Positions 37,601 through 45,843 of a stretch of 64,000 bases of DNA are shown piece by piece. The stretch lies in assembly GCF_001187535.1 (NCBI RefSeq), contig NZ_LFIO01001733.1:186001-250000 (forward strand), in the 5' to 3' direction. Each line of letters starts with the position of its first letter. Position 1 is the stretch's first letter. Origin of the DNA: Rhizobium ecuadorense. GTDB taxonomy: Bacteria; Pseudomonadota; Alphaproteobacteria; Rhizobiales; Rhizobiaceae. The notes under the pieces were generated by a model that was not told the DNA's origin, did not search any database, and worked only from the letters and a program-made list of their open reading frames with translations. The translations under genes were made by a program, and so were the position numbers.

Positions 37601-39007
37601 ATGCCGGATTATCAAACGATCAAAAAAGAACTCGAGGGCATCGCCATCGAGGACAATCCGGCGCTGGTGCGCCAGAAGAGCCGCGATTTTTACTGGTATT
37701 CGCCGATCCTGAAGGCGCAGCTCGACAATGTGACGGCCGATCTCGTCGTCACGCCGAAAAACGAGGACGAGGTCATCCGGACGCTGAAGGTCGCCTTCGC
37801 GCATGGCGTGCCGGTAACGCCGCGCGGCGCCGGCACCGGCAATTACGGCCAGGCCATGCCGCTTTCCGGCGGGATTGTGCTGAACCTTGCCGCCATGAAC
37901 AGGATCAAGGAGATCCATCCCGGCCGGGTGGTCTGTGAACCGGGCATCGTCATTGCTCAGCTCGACAAGCAGACCAAGGCGCATTCGGGCCAGGAACTGC
38001 GTTTCCACCCGTCGACGGCGCAGACGGCAACGGTCGGCGGCTTCGTCGCCGGCGGCTCCGGCGGCGTCGGTTCGATCACCTGGGGCGGACTGCGCGATCT
38101 CGGCAATATTCTGCGTCTGCGCGTCGTCACCATGGAGGCCGAGCCGCGCGTGCTCGACCTGACCGGCTGGGATCTGCAGAAGGTGAGCCATGCCTACGGC
38201 ACCAACGGCATCATCACCGAAATCGAAATGCCGCTCGCCCCTGCCTATGATTGGGTCGACGTGCTTGTCGGCCATGACGACTTCATGGCATCGGTGCGCT
38301 TCTCCGATGCGCTGGCCAAATGCAACGGCATCCTCGTCAAGGAAATCGCCCCGATCGCGGCACCGATCCCGCACGACTATTTCACCCGCCACAAACCCTA
38401 TATCCGCAAGGGCCAGTCGGTGGTGGTGCTGATGATCGCGCCGCATTCGATGGATGCCTTCCTCGCCTTTTCAGCCGCCCACAAGGGCGAGATCATCTTC
38501 CGCTCCGACACGGTCGAAAGCATGAAAGGTATTCCGCATGCCTACGAGCTTGCCTGGAACCACACGACGCTGCGTGCGCTGAAGGTCGATCCCGGCTTCA
38601 CCTATCTGCAGGTTCAGTATCCAGGCCCGGATCACGTCGCCAAGGTCGCCAAGATGGTCGAGATCTTCGGCGACGAAGTGCCTGGACATCTCGAATTCAT
38701 CAGGTTCGACGGGCAGATCCAATGCTCCGGCCTGCCGCTGGTGCGCTATAGCACGGAGGAGCGCCTCGAGGAGATCATCAAGATCCACCAGGATCACGGC
38801 TGCCCGATCTTCAATCCGCATCGTTACACGCTAGAGGAAGGCGGCATGAAGCGCACCGACAAGGTACACCTCGCCTTCAAACAGGAAACGGACCCGAGGG
38901 GGCTGTTGAACCCCGGCAAGATGATCGCCTGGGAAAATCCCGATTTCGATTTCAATGCCGGCAAGAATTATCTCTTCCCGGGGCTGGCGAGCGTCATGGA
39001 GGCCTGA
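37601..39007 (+). CDS. FAD-linked oxidase (GlcD/VAO superfamily)
   Basis: 468 aa. The start MPDYQTIKKELEG lies one base after the amidohydrolase stop. FAD-binding PCMH domain with VTPRGAGTGNYGQAMPLSGG and a GGFVAGGSGGVGSITWGG loop; C-terminal segment LNPGKMIAWENPDF of the FAD-oxidase cap. Oxidises a hydroxy- or ring-carbon substrate using FAD. It lacks the iron-sulfur partner of GlcF, so it works alone or with the flavin reductase next door. Confidence 0.88.
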   Translation: MPDYQTIKKELEGIAIEDNPALVRQKSRDFYWYSPILKAQLDNVTADLVVTPKNEDEVIRTLKVAFAHGVPVTPRGAGTGNYGQAMPLSGGIVLNLAAMNRIKEIHPGRVVCEPGIVIAQLDKQTKAHSGQELRFHPSTAQTATVGGFVAGGSGGVGSITWGGLRDLGNILRLRVVTMEAEPRVLDLTGWDLQKVSHAYGTNGIITEIEMPLAPAYDWVDVLVGHDDFMASVRFSDALAKCNGILVKEIAPIAAPIPHDYFTRHKPYIRKGQSVVVLMIAPHSMDAFLAFSAAHKGEIIFRSDTVESMKGIPHAYELAWNHTTLRALKVDPGFTYLQVQYPGPDHVAKVAKMVEIFGDEVPGHLEFIRFDGQIQCSGLPLVRYSTEERLEEIIKIHQDHGCPIFNPHRYTLEEGGMKRTDKVHLAFKQETDPRGLLNPGKMIAWENPDFDFNAGKNYLFPGLASVMEA

Positions 39008-39588
39008 TGAGAGTTCTCGTTCTTCACTCGCATCCGGTCGAGGAAAGCTACGGCAAGGCGCTCTACAAACAGACGCTGGAAAGCCTGGAAGAGGCCGGTC
39101 ACGAGGTGGATGCGTGCGATCTCTATGCCGAGAATTTCGATCCGGTGCTCTCCCGAGACGACCGGCTCGCCTATCACGATTATCCCGGCAATACCGAGCT
39201 GGTGAAATCTTATGTCGATCGGCTGAAGCAGGCCGAAGCGCTAGTGCTGGTGACGCCGATCTGGAATTTCGGCTTCCCGGCGATCCTGAAGGGCTATTTT
39301 GACCGCGTCTGGCTTCCCGGCGTCTCCTTCGAACTGGTCGACGGCAAGGTGGAATCGCGGCTGCGCCACATCAGGAAACTCGCGGCCGTGCTGACATATG
39401 GCGCGACGCCGTTTCGCGCCTTCGCGGCCGGCAACCCGCCGAAGAAAATCGTCAAGCGTGTGCTGAGGGCGCAGATCAATCCGCTGCGGCCGGTCACCTT
39501 TCTTGCCCATTACGACATGAACAATTGCACGCCGGAAAGCCGGGCCAGTTTTTTGGAGAAGGTGAAGACGGCGATGGAGCGGTTTTGA
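39007..39588 (+). CDS. NAD(P)H-dependent flavodoxin-fold oxidoreductase
   Basis: 193 aa of the NQO1/MdaB-like family: MRVLVLHSHPVEESYGKAL and VTPIWNFGFPAILKGYFDRV form the FMN/FAD site. ATG overlaps the previous stop. Likely reduces a quinone, flavin or nitroaromatic substrate in the same pathway. Confidence 0.85.
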   Translation: MRVLVLHSHPVEESYGKALYKQTLESLEEAGHEVDACDLYAENFDPVLSRDDRLAYHDYPGNTELVKSYVDRLKQAEALVLVTPIWNFGFPAILKGYFDRVWLPGVSFELVDGKVESRLRHIRKLAAVLTYGATPFRAFAAGNPPKKIVKRVLRAQINPLRPVTFLAHYDMNNCTPESRASFLEKVKTAMERF

Positions 39589-39626
39589 GAGCCCGCATCT
39601 TCCTCGCTGTACCCTAGGAAAGGCCT

Positions 39627-40016
39627 ATGAAGATTTTCAATCCCCCGTCTGTCCGCCGTCCATTCGGAAATTACAATCACGGGCTGCTGGTGCCGGCGGG
39701 CGCCTCGCTGCTCGTGACCTCCGGCCAGCTCGGCATCGGTCTCGACGAGAAAGTGCCGGGGGATATCGGCGCGCAAGCAGAACTTTGCTTCGAGGCCATC
39801 AAGGCAATTCTCGCCGAGGCGGAAATGAGTTTTGCCGACGTCATCCGCATCTCAGGCTTTGTGACGAAGCGCGAGGATTTCCCCGCCTATATGGCCATGC
39901 GGGATCGCTATACACTCGATCCGAAGCCGGCCTCGACGCTGATCATCGTCAGCGGCTTCACCCGCCCCGAATTCCTCGTGGAAGTGGAAGTCACCGCCGC
40001 CAAACTGTTTTGCTGA
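39627..40016 (+). CDS. Rid (YjgF/RutC) family protein without the catalytic arginine
   Basis: 129 aa. The Rid fold is clear (LLVTSGQLGIGLDEKVPGDI, VIRISGFVTKREDFPAYMAM, EFLVEVEVTAAKLF). Active RidA enamine deaminases carry Arg in PARS near residue 105; the aligned stretch here is KPASTLIIVSGF, so that Arg is missing, as in the Rid subfamilies lacking imine-deaminase activity. RutC in pyrimidine breakdown belongs to the wider family. Last gene of the operon, 38 bp after the reductase. Confidence 0.85.
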   Translation: MKIFNPPSVRRPFGNYNHGLLVPAGASLLVTSGQLGIGLDEKVPGDIGAQAELCFEAIKAILAEAEMSFADVIRISGFVTKREDFPAYMAMRDRYTLDPKPASTLIIVSGFTRPEFLVEVEVTAAKLFC

Positions 40017-40039
40017 AGAGAGCCAGGGACGCGCCCTCG

Positions 40040-40552
40040 TCAGCCGCCCTCTCCCCGGGATTCTCCCACCTCGCCGCCGGCATCATCGCCGATATCCTCC
40101 GCAAACTTCCGCATCAGCCGCACCAGCTCATTGAAGTCGTGCTCGTCCCAGCGCTCGAAGATGGCGCGGCCGACCCTTTCGCGCGCCAGGTCGATGCGGT
40201 CGGTCATCGCCTTGCCTTTCGGGCTGATGACCGCCTCGCGCACGCGGCGGTCGGCGGCACTTCCGCGCCGCTCCACCAGATCGAGGCTTTCGAGCTTGGC
40301 GACCTGACGGCTGACGGTGGTGTAGTCGCGCCCGGCACGGTCGGCGAGCTCGACCACGCCGATCGGGCCGAGGCGTTCCACCGTGACCAGCAGCGGAAAC
40401 AGCGCGCGATCGAGCGAAATCCCCGCCTCGCGCACCATCTGCTCGTCGCGCTGCGGACGGTTCATGACGCTGACGATCTCGATCAACGCCCCATGCAACT
40501 CGCGCAGCTTCTCCGACATATGTGTATTTTGCACATTTTTTCTTGACGCCAT
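40040..40552 (-). CDS. MarR family transcriptional regulator
   Basis: 170 aa from MASRKNVQNTH, whose ATG follows TTGGAG; a shorter start at 40519 lacks a ribosome site. Winged helix LADRAGRDYTTVSRQVAKLES and the wing SAADRRVREAVISPKGKA. Divergent from the flavin monooxygenase, with two copies of a 17-bp palindrome in the gap; one overlaps the first codons of this gene. Confidence 0.9.
   Translation of the reverse strand: MASRKNVQNTHMSEKLRELHGALIEIVSVMNRPQRDEQMVREAGISLDRALFPLLVTVERLGPIGVVELADRAGRDYTTVSRQVAKLESLDLVERRGSAADRRVREAVISPKGKAMTDRIDLARERVGRAIFERWDEHDFNELVRLMRKFAEDIGDDAGGEVGESRGEGG
40520..40536. promoter_or_regulatory. MarR operator copy 1
   Basis: ATGTGTATTTTGCACAT: near-palindrome differing at one base from the reverse complement of copy 2. 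It overlaps the 5' codons of the MarR gene. Confidence 0.7.
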
Positions 40553-40567
40553 ATCGATTCTCCAATT

Positions 40568-40584
40568 ATGTGCATAATACACAT
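40568..40584. promoter_or_regulatory. MarR operator copy 2
   Basis: ATGTGCATAATACACAT, 12 bp before the preferred monooxygenase ATG. Its centre is 48 bp from that of copy 1. Confidence 0.7.
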
Positions 40585-40596
40585 ATGGAGATGACG

Positions 40597-42099
40597 ATGA
40601 CACAGAATTCTGCAGTCGACGTGCTGATATCAGGAGCTGGTGCTGCCGGCCTGACGCTGGCGATCGAGCTGGCGCGGCGCGGCGTCAGCTTTCGCCTGAT
40701 CGAGAAATTGAACGACCCGTTCCGCGGATCGCGCGGCAAGGGCATCCAACCAAGAACGCAGGAGGTCTTCGAGGATCTCGGCATCCTCGACCGGATCGTC
40801 GCGCTCGGCGGCGCCTATCCCCGGCAGCGGGAATATCGCGACGATGGAAGCGTCAGTGAATCCGACGCCGTCCTGCGCGCGGAGCCGACGCCCGCCGAAC
40901 CCTACCATTTTCCGCTGATGGTGCCGCAGTTCCTGACCGAGGGCGTGATGCGCGAGCGTCTGCTCGAACTCGGGCACCGCCCGGATTTCGGATGTGAACT
41001 CATCGGCTTCGAGCAGGACGATACGGGCGTGACGGCGCGGCTGCAGGGCCCGTCCGGTGAAGAAACCGTCCGCGTGCGCTGGCTCGTCGGCGCCGATGGC
41101 GGCCGCAGCTTCGTGCGCCACGCGCTTGATATCGGCTTTCCCGGCAAGACGCTCGGCGTGCGCGCCATCGTCGCCGATGTCATGCTGACGGGTCTGGATC
41201 GCGACGCCTGGCATCGTTTCGGCGAAGGCGACATGCGGCGGCAGATCGGGCTATGCCCACTCGCAGGAACGGAACTGTTCCAGATCCAGGGACCGATCCC
41301 GCTCGAAGGCGAGTTCGATCTTTCCGCGGCGGGTCTGACCGAGTTGGTGGCGGAGCGCACCGGCCGCGACGATATTCACGTCCGATCGGTTTCCTGGGCA
41401 TCGGCCTTCCACATGAACGCCCGGCTTGCCGATCGCTACCGGCTCGGCCGCGTCTTCCTGGTCGGCGATGCCGCTCACACGCATCCGCCGACCGGCGGCC
41501 AGGGTCTCAATACCAGCGTCCAGGACGCCTATAATCTCGGATGGAAGCTGGCGGCCGTCGCCGGCGGCGCGCCGGATGCGTTGCTCGACAGCTATGAGGA
41601 AGAGCGCCGCCCGATCGCAGCGGCAATGCTCGGTCTTGCCACCGGTCTTCTCGATGCTCTGAAGCGCGGCGATTTCAGGCGCGGCCGCGAGGTCCATCAG
41701 CTCGATATCGGCTATACCGAGTCTTCCCTCGCTCTGGGAAAGCCGGAGCGGCGCAGCGGCCTGCTGGCCGGCGACCGTGCGCCCGATGCGCCGCTGACCG
41801 GTGCAGCCGGCCAGCCGAGGCGTCTGTTCGACCTGTTCAAGGGCGCTCACTGGACGCTGCTCGGCTATGAGGTCGGGCAAGTCACCGTGCCGCCACGCTT
41901 GGGGCTGCACATCCACAGGATTTGCCAAGGCGGCGACGTCATCGATAAAGGCGGGCATTTCCGCGAGGCCTATGGCCTGGCCCCAGGCGATTGGATGCTG
42001 GTGCGCCCGGATGGTTATGTCGGCGCCATCGTCGCCTCGGCTGAGGCCTGGGCGCTGGAAGACTATCTGGCACATGTCGGTTTCGAACATGATGTCTGA
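40597..42099 (+). CDS. FAD-dependent aromatic monooxygenase (PheA/TetX-like)
   Basis: 500 aa. GxGxxG dinucleotide motif in LISGAGAAGLTLAIELARRG, the second FAD motif GRVFLVGDAAHTHPPTGGQG, and a C-terminal thioredoxin-like domain (WMLVRPDGYVGAI). This fits single-component phenol or polyketide hydroxylases. Three ATGs lie close together; 40597 is preferred because GGAG of the first ones serves as its ribosome site. Induced by release of the divergent MarR repressor, probably by a phenolic ligand. Confidence 0.88.
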   Translation: MTQNSAVDVLISGAGAAGLTLAIELARRGVSFRLIEKLNDPFRGSRGKGIQPRTQEVFEDLGILDRIVALGGAYPRQREYRDDGSVSESDAVLRAEPTPAEPYHFPLMVPQFLTEGVMRERLLELGHRPDFGCELIGFEQDDTGVTARLQGPSGEETVRVRWLVGADGGRSFVRHALDIGFPGKTLGVRAIVADVMLTGLDRDAWHRFGEGDMRRQIGLCPLAGTELFQIQGPIPLEGEFDLSAAGLTELVAERTGRDDIHVRSVSWASAFHMNARLADRYRLGRVFLVGDAAHTHPPTGGQGLNTSVQDAYNLGWKLAAVAGGAPDALLDSYEEERRPIAAAMLGLATGLLDALKRGDFRRGREVHQLDIGYTESSLALGKPERRSGLLAGDRAPDAPLTGAAGQPRRLFDLFKGAHWTLLGYEVGQVTVPPRLGLHIHRICQGGDVIDKGGHFREAYGLAPGDWMLVRPDGYVGAIVASAEAWALEDYLAHVGFEHDV

Positions 42100-42203
42100 G
42101 CGCCGGCCGGGGGAAAAGCCTCCATAAAGGATGCCCTTCAAAACGCCTGGCCATCGCCCTTCTGCGCGGCTTGCTGAGGTCGACGCGCGCGGCGCGCGAT
42201 CTC

Positions 42204-42500
42204 TCAATCCTGCCTCGGCTGCGCGACCAGATAAGAGCGAAACATAATCGTCAGCTGCTTTTCGGCCTCGTGAGCATCGGCGGCGGACAGAACGCGGTGG
42301 CAGAAGGGCGGAACCGTTCCGTAAAGCGCTGCCGTCAGCGTTTGCGCCAGCAGGCCCGGATCGGCGAAACGGCCATCCTCTGTGGATAGCATCGCCTCGA
42401 TGGCGCTTGCGCTTCGCCGGGTCGCGGCCTCGATCAACGCGCGGGCGTCCAGTTCCATGGCGATGGGATAGAGGGCCGGAGAGACCTCGGCGCGCGAGCG
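42204..42500 (-). pseudogene. TetR family regulator remnant (C-terminal domain only)
   Basis: The frame reads RAEVSPALYPIAMELDARA and ends LTIMFRSYLVAQPRQD, as in the ligand domain of TetR proteins. The N-terminal DNA-binding helix is gone: homology stops at about 42500, exactly where the oppositely oriented SDR remnant begins. No start codon and ribosome site fit, so it is taken as dead. Confidence 0.65.
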
Positions 42501-42992
42501 ATATCTCCAGAATCGCTGATATCGACGCGCTTCGCGACCATATCGAGAAAAAGCACGGTCGCGTCGACATCATCTTTGCGAATGCCGGCGGAGCGAAGCC
42601 AAACCTGCTCGAATACATGTCGGAGGAAGAATTCGATTTCTCGATCGCCAACACCGCTGAGCAGACAAGGCCGCCCCTATGTCAGCGTCTACTCAGCGGG
42701 GAAAGCGGCCATTCGCTCGCTGGCACGCTCGCTTACCGTGGAACTGAGCGAGAAAGGGATTCGCGTGAATGCCATGGCTCCCGGCTACATCGATACGGAT
42801 CAGGCGCGCAAAGCCGGCGTGAACGAGGAGATGATCGAACAGACGAAGGTGCAGGTGCACGGCCAAATCCCCATGCACCGCAGCGGCACTGTCGATGAGA
42901 TCGCCAAATCAGTCCTTTTCCTCGCCTCCGACGACTCGGCCTACATCACAGGCTCGGAATTGTGCGTCGACGGTGGCTGGGCGCAGATCTGA
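42500..42992 (+). pseudogene. Short-chain dehydrogenase remnant with two lesions
   Basis: Frame one gives DISRIADIDALRDHIEKKHG and RVDIIFANAGGAKPNLLEYM, lacking the N-terminal Rossmann GxxxGxG strand. Near 42660 the frame shifts by one, and homology resumes at RPYVSVYSAGKAAIRSLARS (catalytic YxxxK kept) through SELCVDGGWAQI. The roughly 40 residues with the catalytic serine are missing. Thus an N-terminal truncation plus an internal deletion; non-functional. Confidence 0.75.
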
Positions 42993-43061
42993 CGGCGCTT
43001 CGGCGCGCTCTTTGCGAGGCGCGTCCGCAAAAGACGCGCGGCTGCGCGAGGCTCTGTTGTG

Positions 43062-43343
43062 TCAGAGGGCGTCGCGTTTGTATCGCGGCGTCCAGCCTCG
43101 GGTCATCCCGCGGCTCATCGCCCCCTCCGCCAGCGCCAGCTGCTGGCGGAGATGTTTACAATCGTCGAGCAGCGAGCGGATCGCCGCCTTGGCATTGTCG
43201 TCATGCCAGGCCAGCACGGCTTCGACTTCCCAGGCAGGATCGGGCCAAGCAGCATCGGGCGACGCAGCATCAGGCAAGGCAGCACTGGGCAAGGCCGGAT
43301 CGGGCCACATGGGATCGGGTTCCAGGATCTTTGCCGGCTGCAT
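43062..43343 (-). CDS. Small protein with N-terminal 5-residue repeats
   Basis: 93 aa, unrecognised. Residues about 8-37 are a Pro/Asp/Ala/Trp pentapeptide repeat encoded by six tandem 15-bp units. The C-terminal half is a helical segment (AAIRSLLDDCKHLRQQLALA) followed by SRGMTRGWTPRYKRD. Translationally coupled to the 60-aa gene before it. No function is claimed. Confidence 0.6.
   Translation of the reverse strand: MQPAKILEPDPMWPDPALPSAALPDAASPDAAWPDPAWEVEAVLAWHDDNAKAAIRSLLDDCKHLRQQLALAEGAMSRGMTRGWTPRYKRDAL
43234..43323. repeat. Six tandem 15-bp units inside a coding region
   Basis: Units such as GCAGCATCGGGCGAC, GCAGCATCAGGCAAG and GCAGCACTGGGCAAG follow one another in frame from 43234 to 43323; the last unit is the most diverged. 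Each encodes one pentapeptide of the small protein on the minus strand. Confidence 0.75.
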
Positions 43344-43525
43344 CAGTTCAGTGCCAATGGCAATTGAACCGGACGCGGCAAAGGTGGCAGCGGCCGGCTG
43401 AGTTCGACCTTTCTCTGCCAGGCGGCGCGTCGCAGCTGATCGCGCTCACGCGCCGCACGCGACGCTTCGACAAGGGCTAGGGCGTTGGCGATCACTTGTT
43501 CCGTATGTGTCATGACCATCTCCAA
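43343..43525 (-). CDS. Small hypothetical protein
   Basis: 60 aa (possible shorter start MTHTEQVIANALAL). Helical N-terminus with basic residues and a proline-rich tail (SRPLPPLPRPVQLPLALN). Stop overlaps the next start by one base, so the two small genes form a unit. Function unknown. Confidence 0.55.
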   Translation of the reverse strand: MEMVMTHTEQVIANALALVEASRAARERDQLRRAAWQRKVELSRPLPPLPRPVQLPLALN

Positions 43526-43611
43526 TGTTCCTGTTTTGTTCTAAATTAAACCTCATCCCGAAAAAGTCAAGTCGGGGGGCTGGTGTTCAGGACGGTGGAT
43601 CAGATGGATGT

Positions 43612-43869
43612 TCAGTCGGCAGCTTCGATGACGGCGATGCCGGCTTCCTGCGCAGCTCTGATAAAGGATGCGCGCACCTCTTCCGGCGGCAGATCGCCGA
43701 TGATCGCATCCAGGCATGACTTCACGGCTTCGAAATAGTCTTCGCCGTCATCGACCGGCCAATCGCGCAGCAGCGTGCGCGCGGCGTCCCACACAGAGTT
43801 AATAACGGCATAATGGCCGAGCCCCACTGAGGCCAAGCCGACCGGTCTAAAATTTGCCGTCTGTCTCAC
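43612..43869 (-). CDS. DUF982 family protein
   Basis: 85 aa, GTG start. The DUF982 pattern is seen: GLGHYAVINSVWDAARTLL, then CLDAIIGDLPPEEVRASF and IRAAQEAGI. DUF982 genes are numerous in rhizobia, of unknown function. A second member lies at 45242-45535. Confidence 0.75.
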   Translation of the reverse strand: MRQTANFRPVGLASVGLGHYAVINSVWDAARTLLRDWPVDDGEDYFEAVKSCLDAIIGDLPPEEVRASFIRAAQEAGIAVIEAAD

Positions 43870-44090
43870 TTTACTACAGCTTTTCCAATTTCCGTGAGCT
43901 TACGAGTTAACGATGCAATTTGCGTGCCGTTGGCGGGGCCGGGAACCGACAGGCTCCTTCGCCCCTCCAGCCAGGCGCTTTGAGCACATGCAACGCTTAA
44001 AGCGTCCCGATCGGCCCCGAGAAACCCGCGCTCAGTTACCAAACGACAGATTATGGTAAATATCAGGCTTCGCCCTCCTGTCCTACTCAT
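43866..44090 (-). CDS. Possible small hypothetical protein
   Basis: 74 aa whose stop overlaps the DUF982 start. No ribosome site is visible. The segment ADRDALSVACAQSAWLEG followed by a Thr/Lys-rich tail faintly recalls phage small-terminase proteins, but not enough for a call. Confidence 0.3.
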   Translation of the reverse strand: MSRTGGRSLIFTIICRLVTERGFLGADRDALSVACAQSAWLEGRRSLSVPGPANGTQIASLTRKLTEIGKAVVK

Positions 44091-44258
44091 TAAAATCCGG
44101 CCTTTTCCTAGTATTCTATAGAATTTACATCAACGCATCGAATTTTCTGGAAGCAACAGCCTGAATATTCATTCTTTGATTGTGCCAAAGGTGGACGCGG
44201 AAGCATCCAGACCGTACAGTGTCATTCCTTGCACGCGGCGGTTCTGGAAGGATGCGCG

Positions 44259-45086
44259 ATGCCTATCTTCATGGACCGGCACTTTCTCGAGGGAACGTCG
44301 GCGGCCGACGTTGCCCGGGCGCATCGCATGGATCTCGACATTCAGGATCGCTACGGCGTCAAGTTCCTCACCTATTGGTTCGACCAGCGGCGCGGGACGG
44401 CCTTCTGCCTCATCGATGCTCCCGACGTGGAAACCGCACAATGTGTGCATCGCGAGGCGCATGGCTTCGTCGCCGGCGAGGTGGTCGAGGTGGCTTTGTC
44501 AGCGGTCGAGGCTTTTCTCGGCCGAATTCATGACCCCGAGCCGGTGCCTGGCCAATCCTCGGCCGATGTGGATCCTGGCCACCGGGCAATTCTCTTTACC
44601 GATATCGTCGGCTCGACCGAGATGACGGCGCGGCTCGGCGATCGCATCGGGGCCGAAATGGTAAGAGCCCATGACGCGATCGTGCGCCGATGCCTCGGCC
44701 AAAATTCCGGCCGCGAAGTGAAGCACACCGGCGACGGCATCATGGCGGCCTTTTCCTCGACAACGGCCGCCGTCGAATGCGCCATAGCGATCCAGAAGGA
44801 ATTCCAGCTTTACAACGGCGGCAACACCGAGCCGATCCATATCCGCATCGGGCTGGATTGCGGCGAGCCGGTCGAGGACAGCAACGACCTGTTCGGCTCG
44901 ACCGTCCAGCTCGCCGCACGGCTCTGTGCGGTCGCGTCCAGCGACCAGATCCTCGTCTCGGAGAATATCTTTCGGGAATATGGCGCCGCCGATCTCTTCG
45001 GTCACGCCTCGCGCCGACGGCTCAAGGGCTTTTCGAAGCCGATGATGGTCTTCCGGTGCGACTGGGCGAATGGCGGGCTTGCTTGA
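44259..45086 (+). CDS. DUF4242 - class III adenylate/guanylate cyclase fusion
   Basis: 275 aa from MPIFMDRHFLEGTSA (GGAAGG upstream; an earlier ATG at 44229 adds ten residues without homology). Residues 1-80 are a DUF4242 domain (SCO4226-like, some members bind nickel). Residues about 105-270 are a class III cyclase domain: AILFTDIVGSTEMTARLGD (metal D115), VKHTGDGIMAAF (K155, D159) and DLFGSTVQLAARLC. The Lys-Asp pattern favours ATP. A soluble cyclase with a putative metal-sensing front end, making cAMP in response to an unknown cue. Confidence 0.85.
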   Translation: MPIFMDRHFLEGTSAADVARAHRMDLDIQDRYGVKFLTYWFDQRRGTAFCLIDAPDVETAQCVHREAHGFVAGEVVEVALSAVEAFLGRIHDPEPVPGQSSADVDPGHRAILFTDIVGSTEMTARLGDRIGAEMVRAHDAIVRRCLGQNSGREVKHTGDGIMAAFSSTTAAVECAIAIQKEFQLYNGGNTEPIHIRIGLDCGEPVEDSNDLFGSTVQLAARLCAVASSDQILVSENIFREYGAADLFGHASRRRLKGFSKPMMVFRCDWANGGLA

Positions 45087-45192
45087 GGTTCCGCCAAGAT
45101 TCCCCGGGGTCACCTCCGCCTCATGCAGATGTCTGTCGTCCCGCTTTTTTGGCAAGGAAATAGACGTCCGGCAGGCAGCCGCCATCAAAACC

Positions 45193-45227
45193 AAAACGCG
45201 CCGCACGTGATGTGCCGGCGCGTTTTT
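45193..45227. terminator. Bidirectional terminator between cyclase and DUF982 genes
   Basis: AAAACGCGCCG and CGGCGCGTTTT pair around CACGTGATGTGC, with T-runs on both strands. It separates convergent genes. Confidence 0.8.
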
Positions 45228-45241
45228 GTTCATTCTGCCAA

Positions 45242-45535
45242 TCAGGCATTGCCGATATTTCGATCGCCCATCAGCTGCTCGAATTTGGGGGCGCCCTCGA
45301 CCTTGGCAAGCACGCCCGACATCTTCAGAAAACGCCGGAAATTCTCGCGCGCAGCGCTCAGCGGGAAACGCCCGCTGGCGGTGTCTCTGCACGCCTTCAA
45401 CAGCGTGTCATATGCCAGACCTCGTTTGTCCTCCGGCCATTCATCCAGAAAATCGAAGATTTCATCGAGACAGGTGATCTCAGCGATGAAATGTTGACGA
45501 TGAAGCAAAACCGGATCGAACCGAGTTTCCGTCAT
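45242..45535 (-). CDS. DUF982 family protein
   Basis: 97 aa. FDPVLLHRQHFIAEITCLDE, IFDFLDEWPEDKRG and ACRDTASGRFPLSAARENF fit the DUF982 pattern. Ribosome site GGGAGGATACT. Distinct in sequence from the member at 43612-43869. Confidence 0.75.
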   Translation of the reverse strand: MTETRFDPVLLHRQHFIAEITCLDEIFDFLDEWPEDKRGLAYDTLLKACRDTASGRFPLSAARENFRRFLKMSGVLAKVEGAPKFEQLMGDRNIGNA

Positions 45536-45843
45536 AGTATCCTCCCATTTATATTACTTTTTTATGGCATAATATTACTGAAAAACCTTGATTCATTCAA
45601 GACAAAATCGGCCACCCCTACCCAAAAGCATCCGCAACTACTTCCATAACGGCAGAATAGCTCGATGAGATTATCTTGAGTGAATTGATCAGCGATCAAG
45701 GTTCAAACGCACACGCCCAAGGTTAACTGATCCCTCGCACACGTGTTCAGCCAAGCGTGATCAAGCGCGCCGGAAGTTTTCGTGTAGGCTCGTGACGGCG
45801 TGGTAGATTGTGACCAAGATCAACTCCGCAGGGGAGAGCCTAG
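45536..45843. other. AT-richer intergenic region
   Basis: 308 bases without a gene. It holds the DUF982 promoter on the left (ATATTACTTTTTTATGGCA region) and leads to the small exported-protein gene. No EcfG match was found. Confidence 0.5.
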
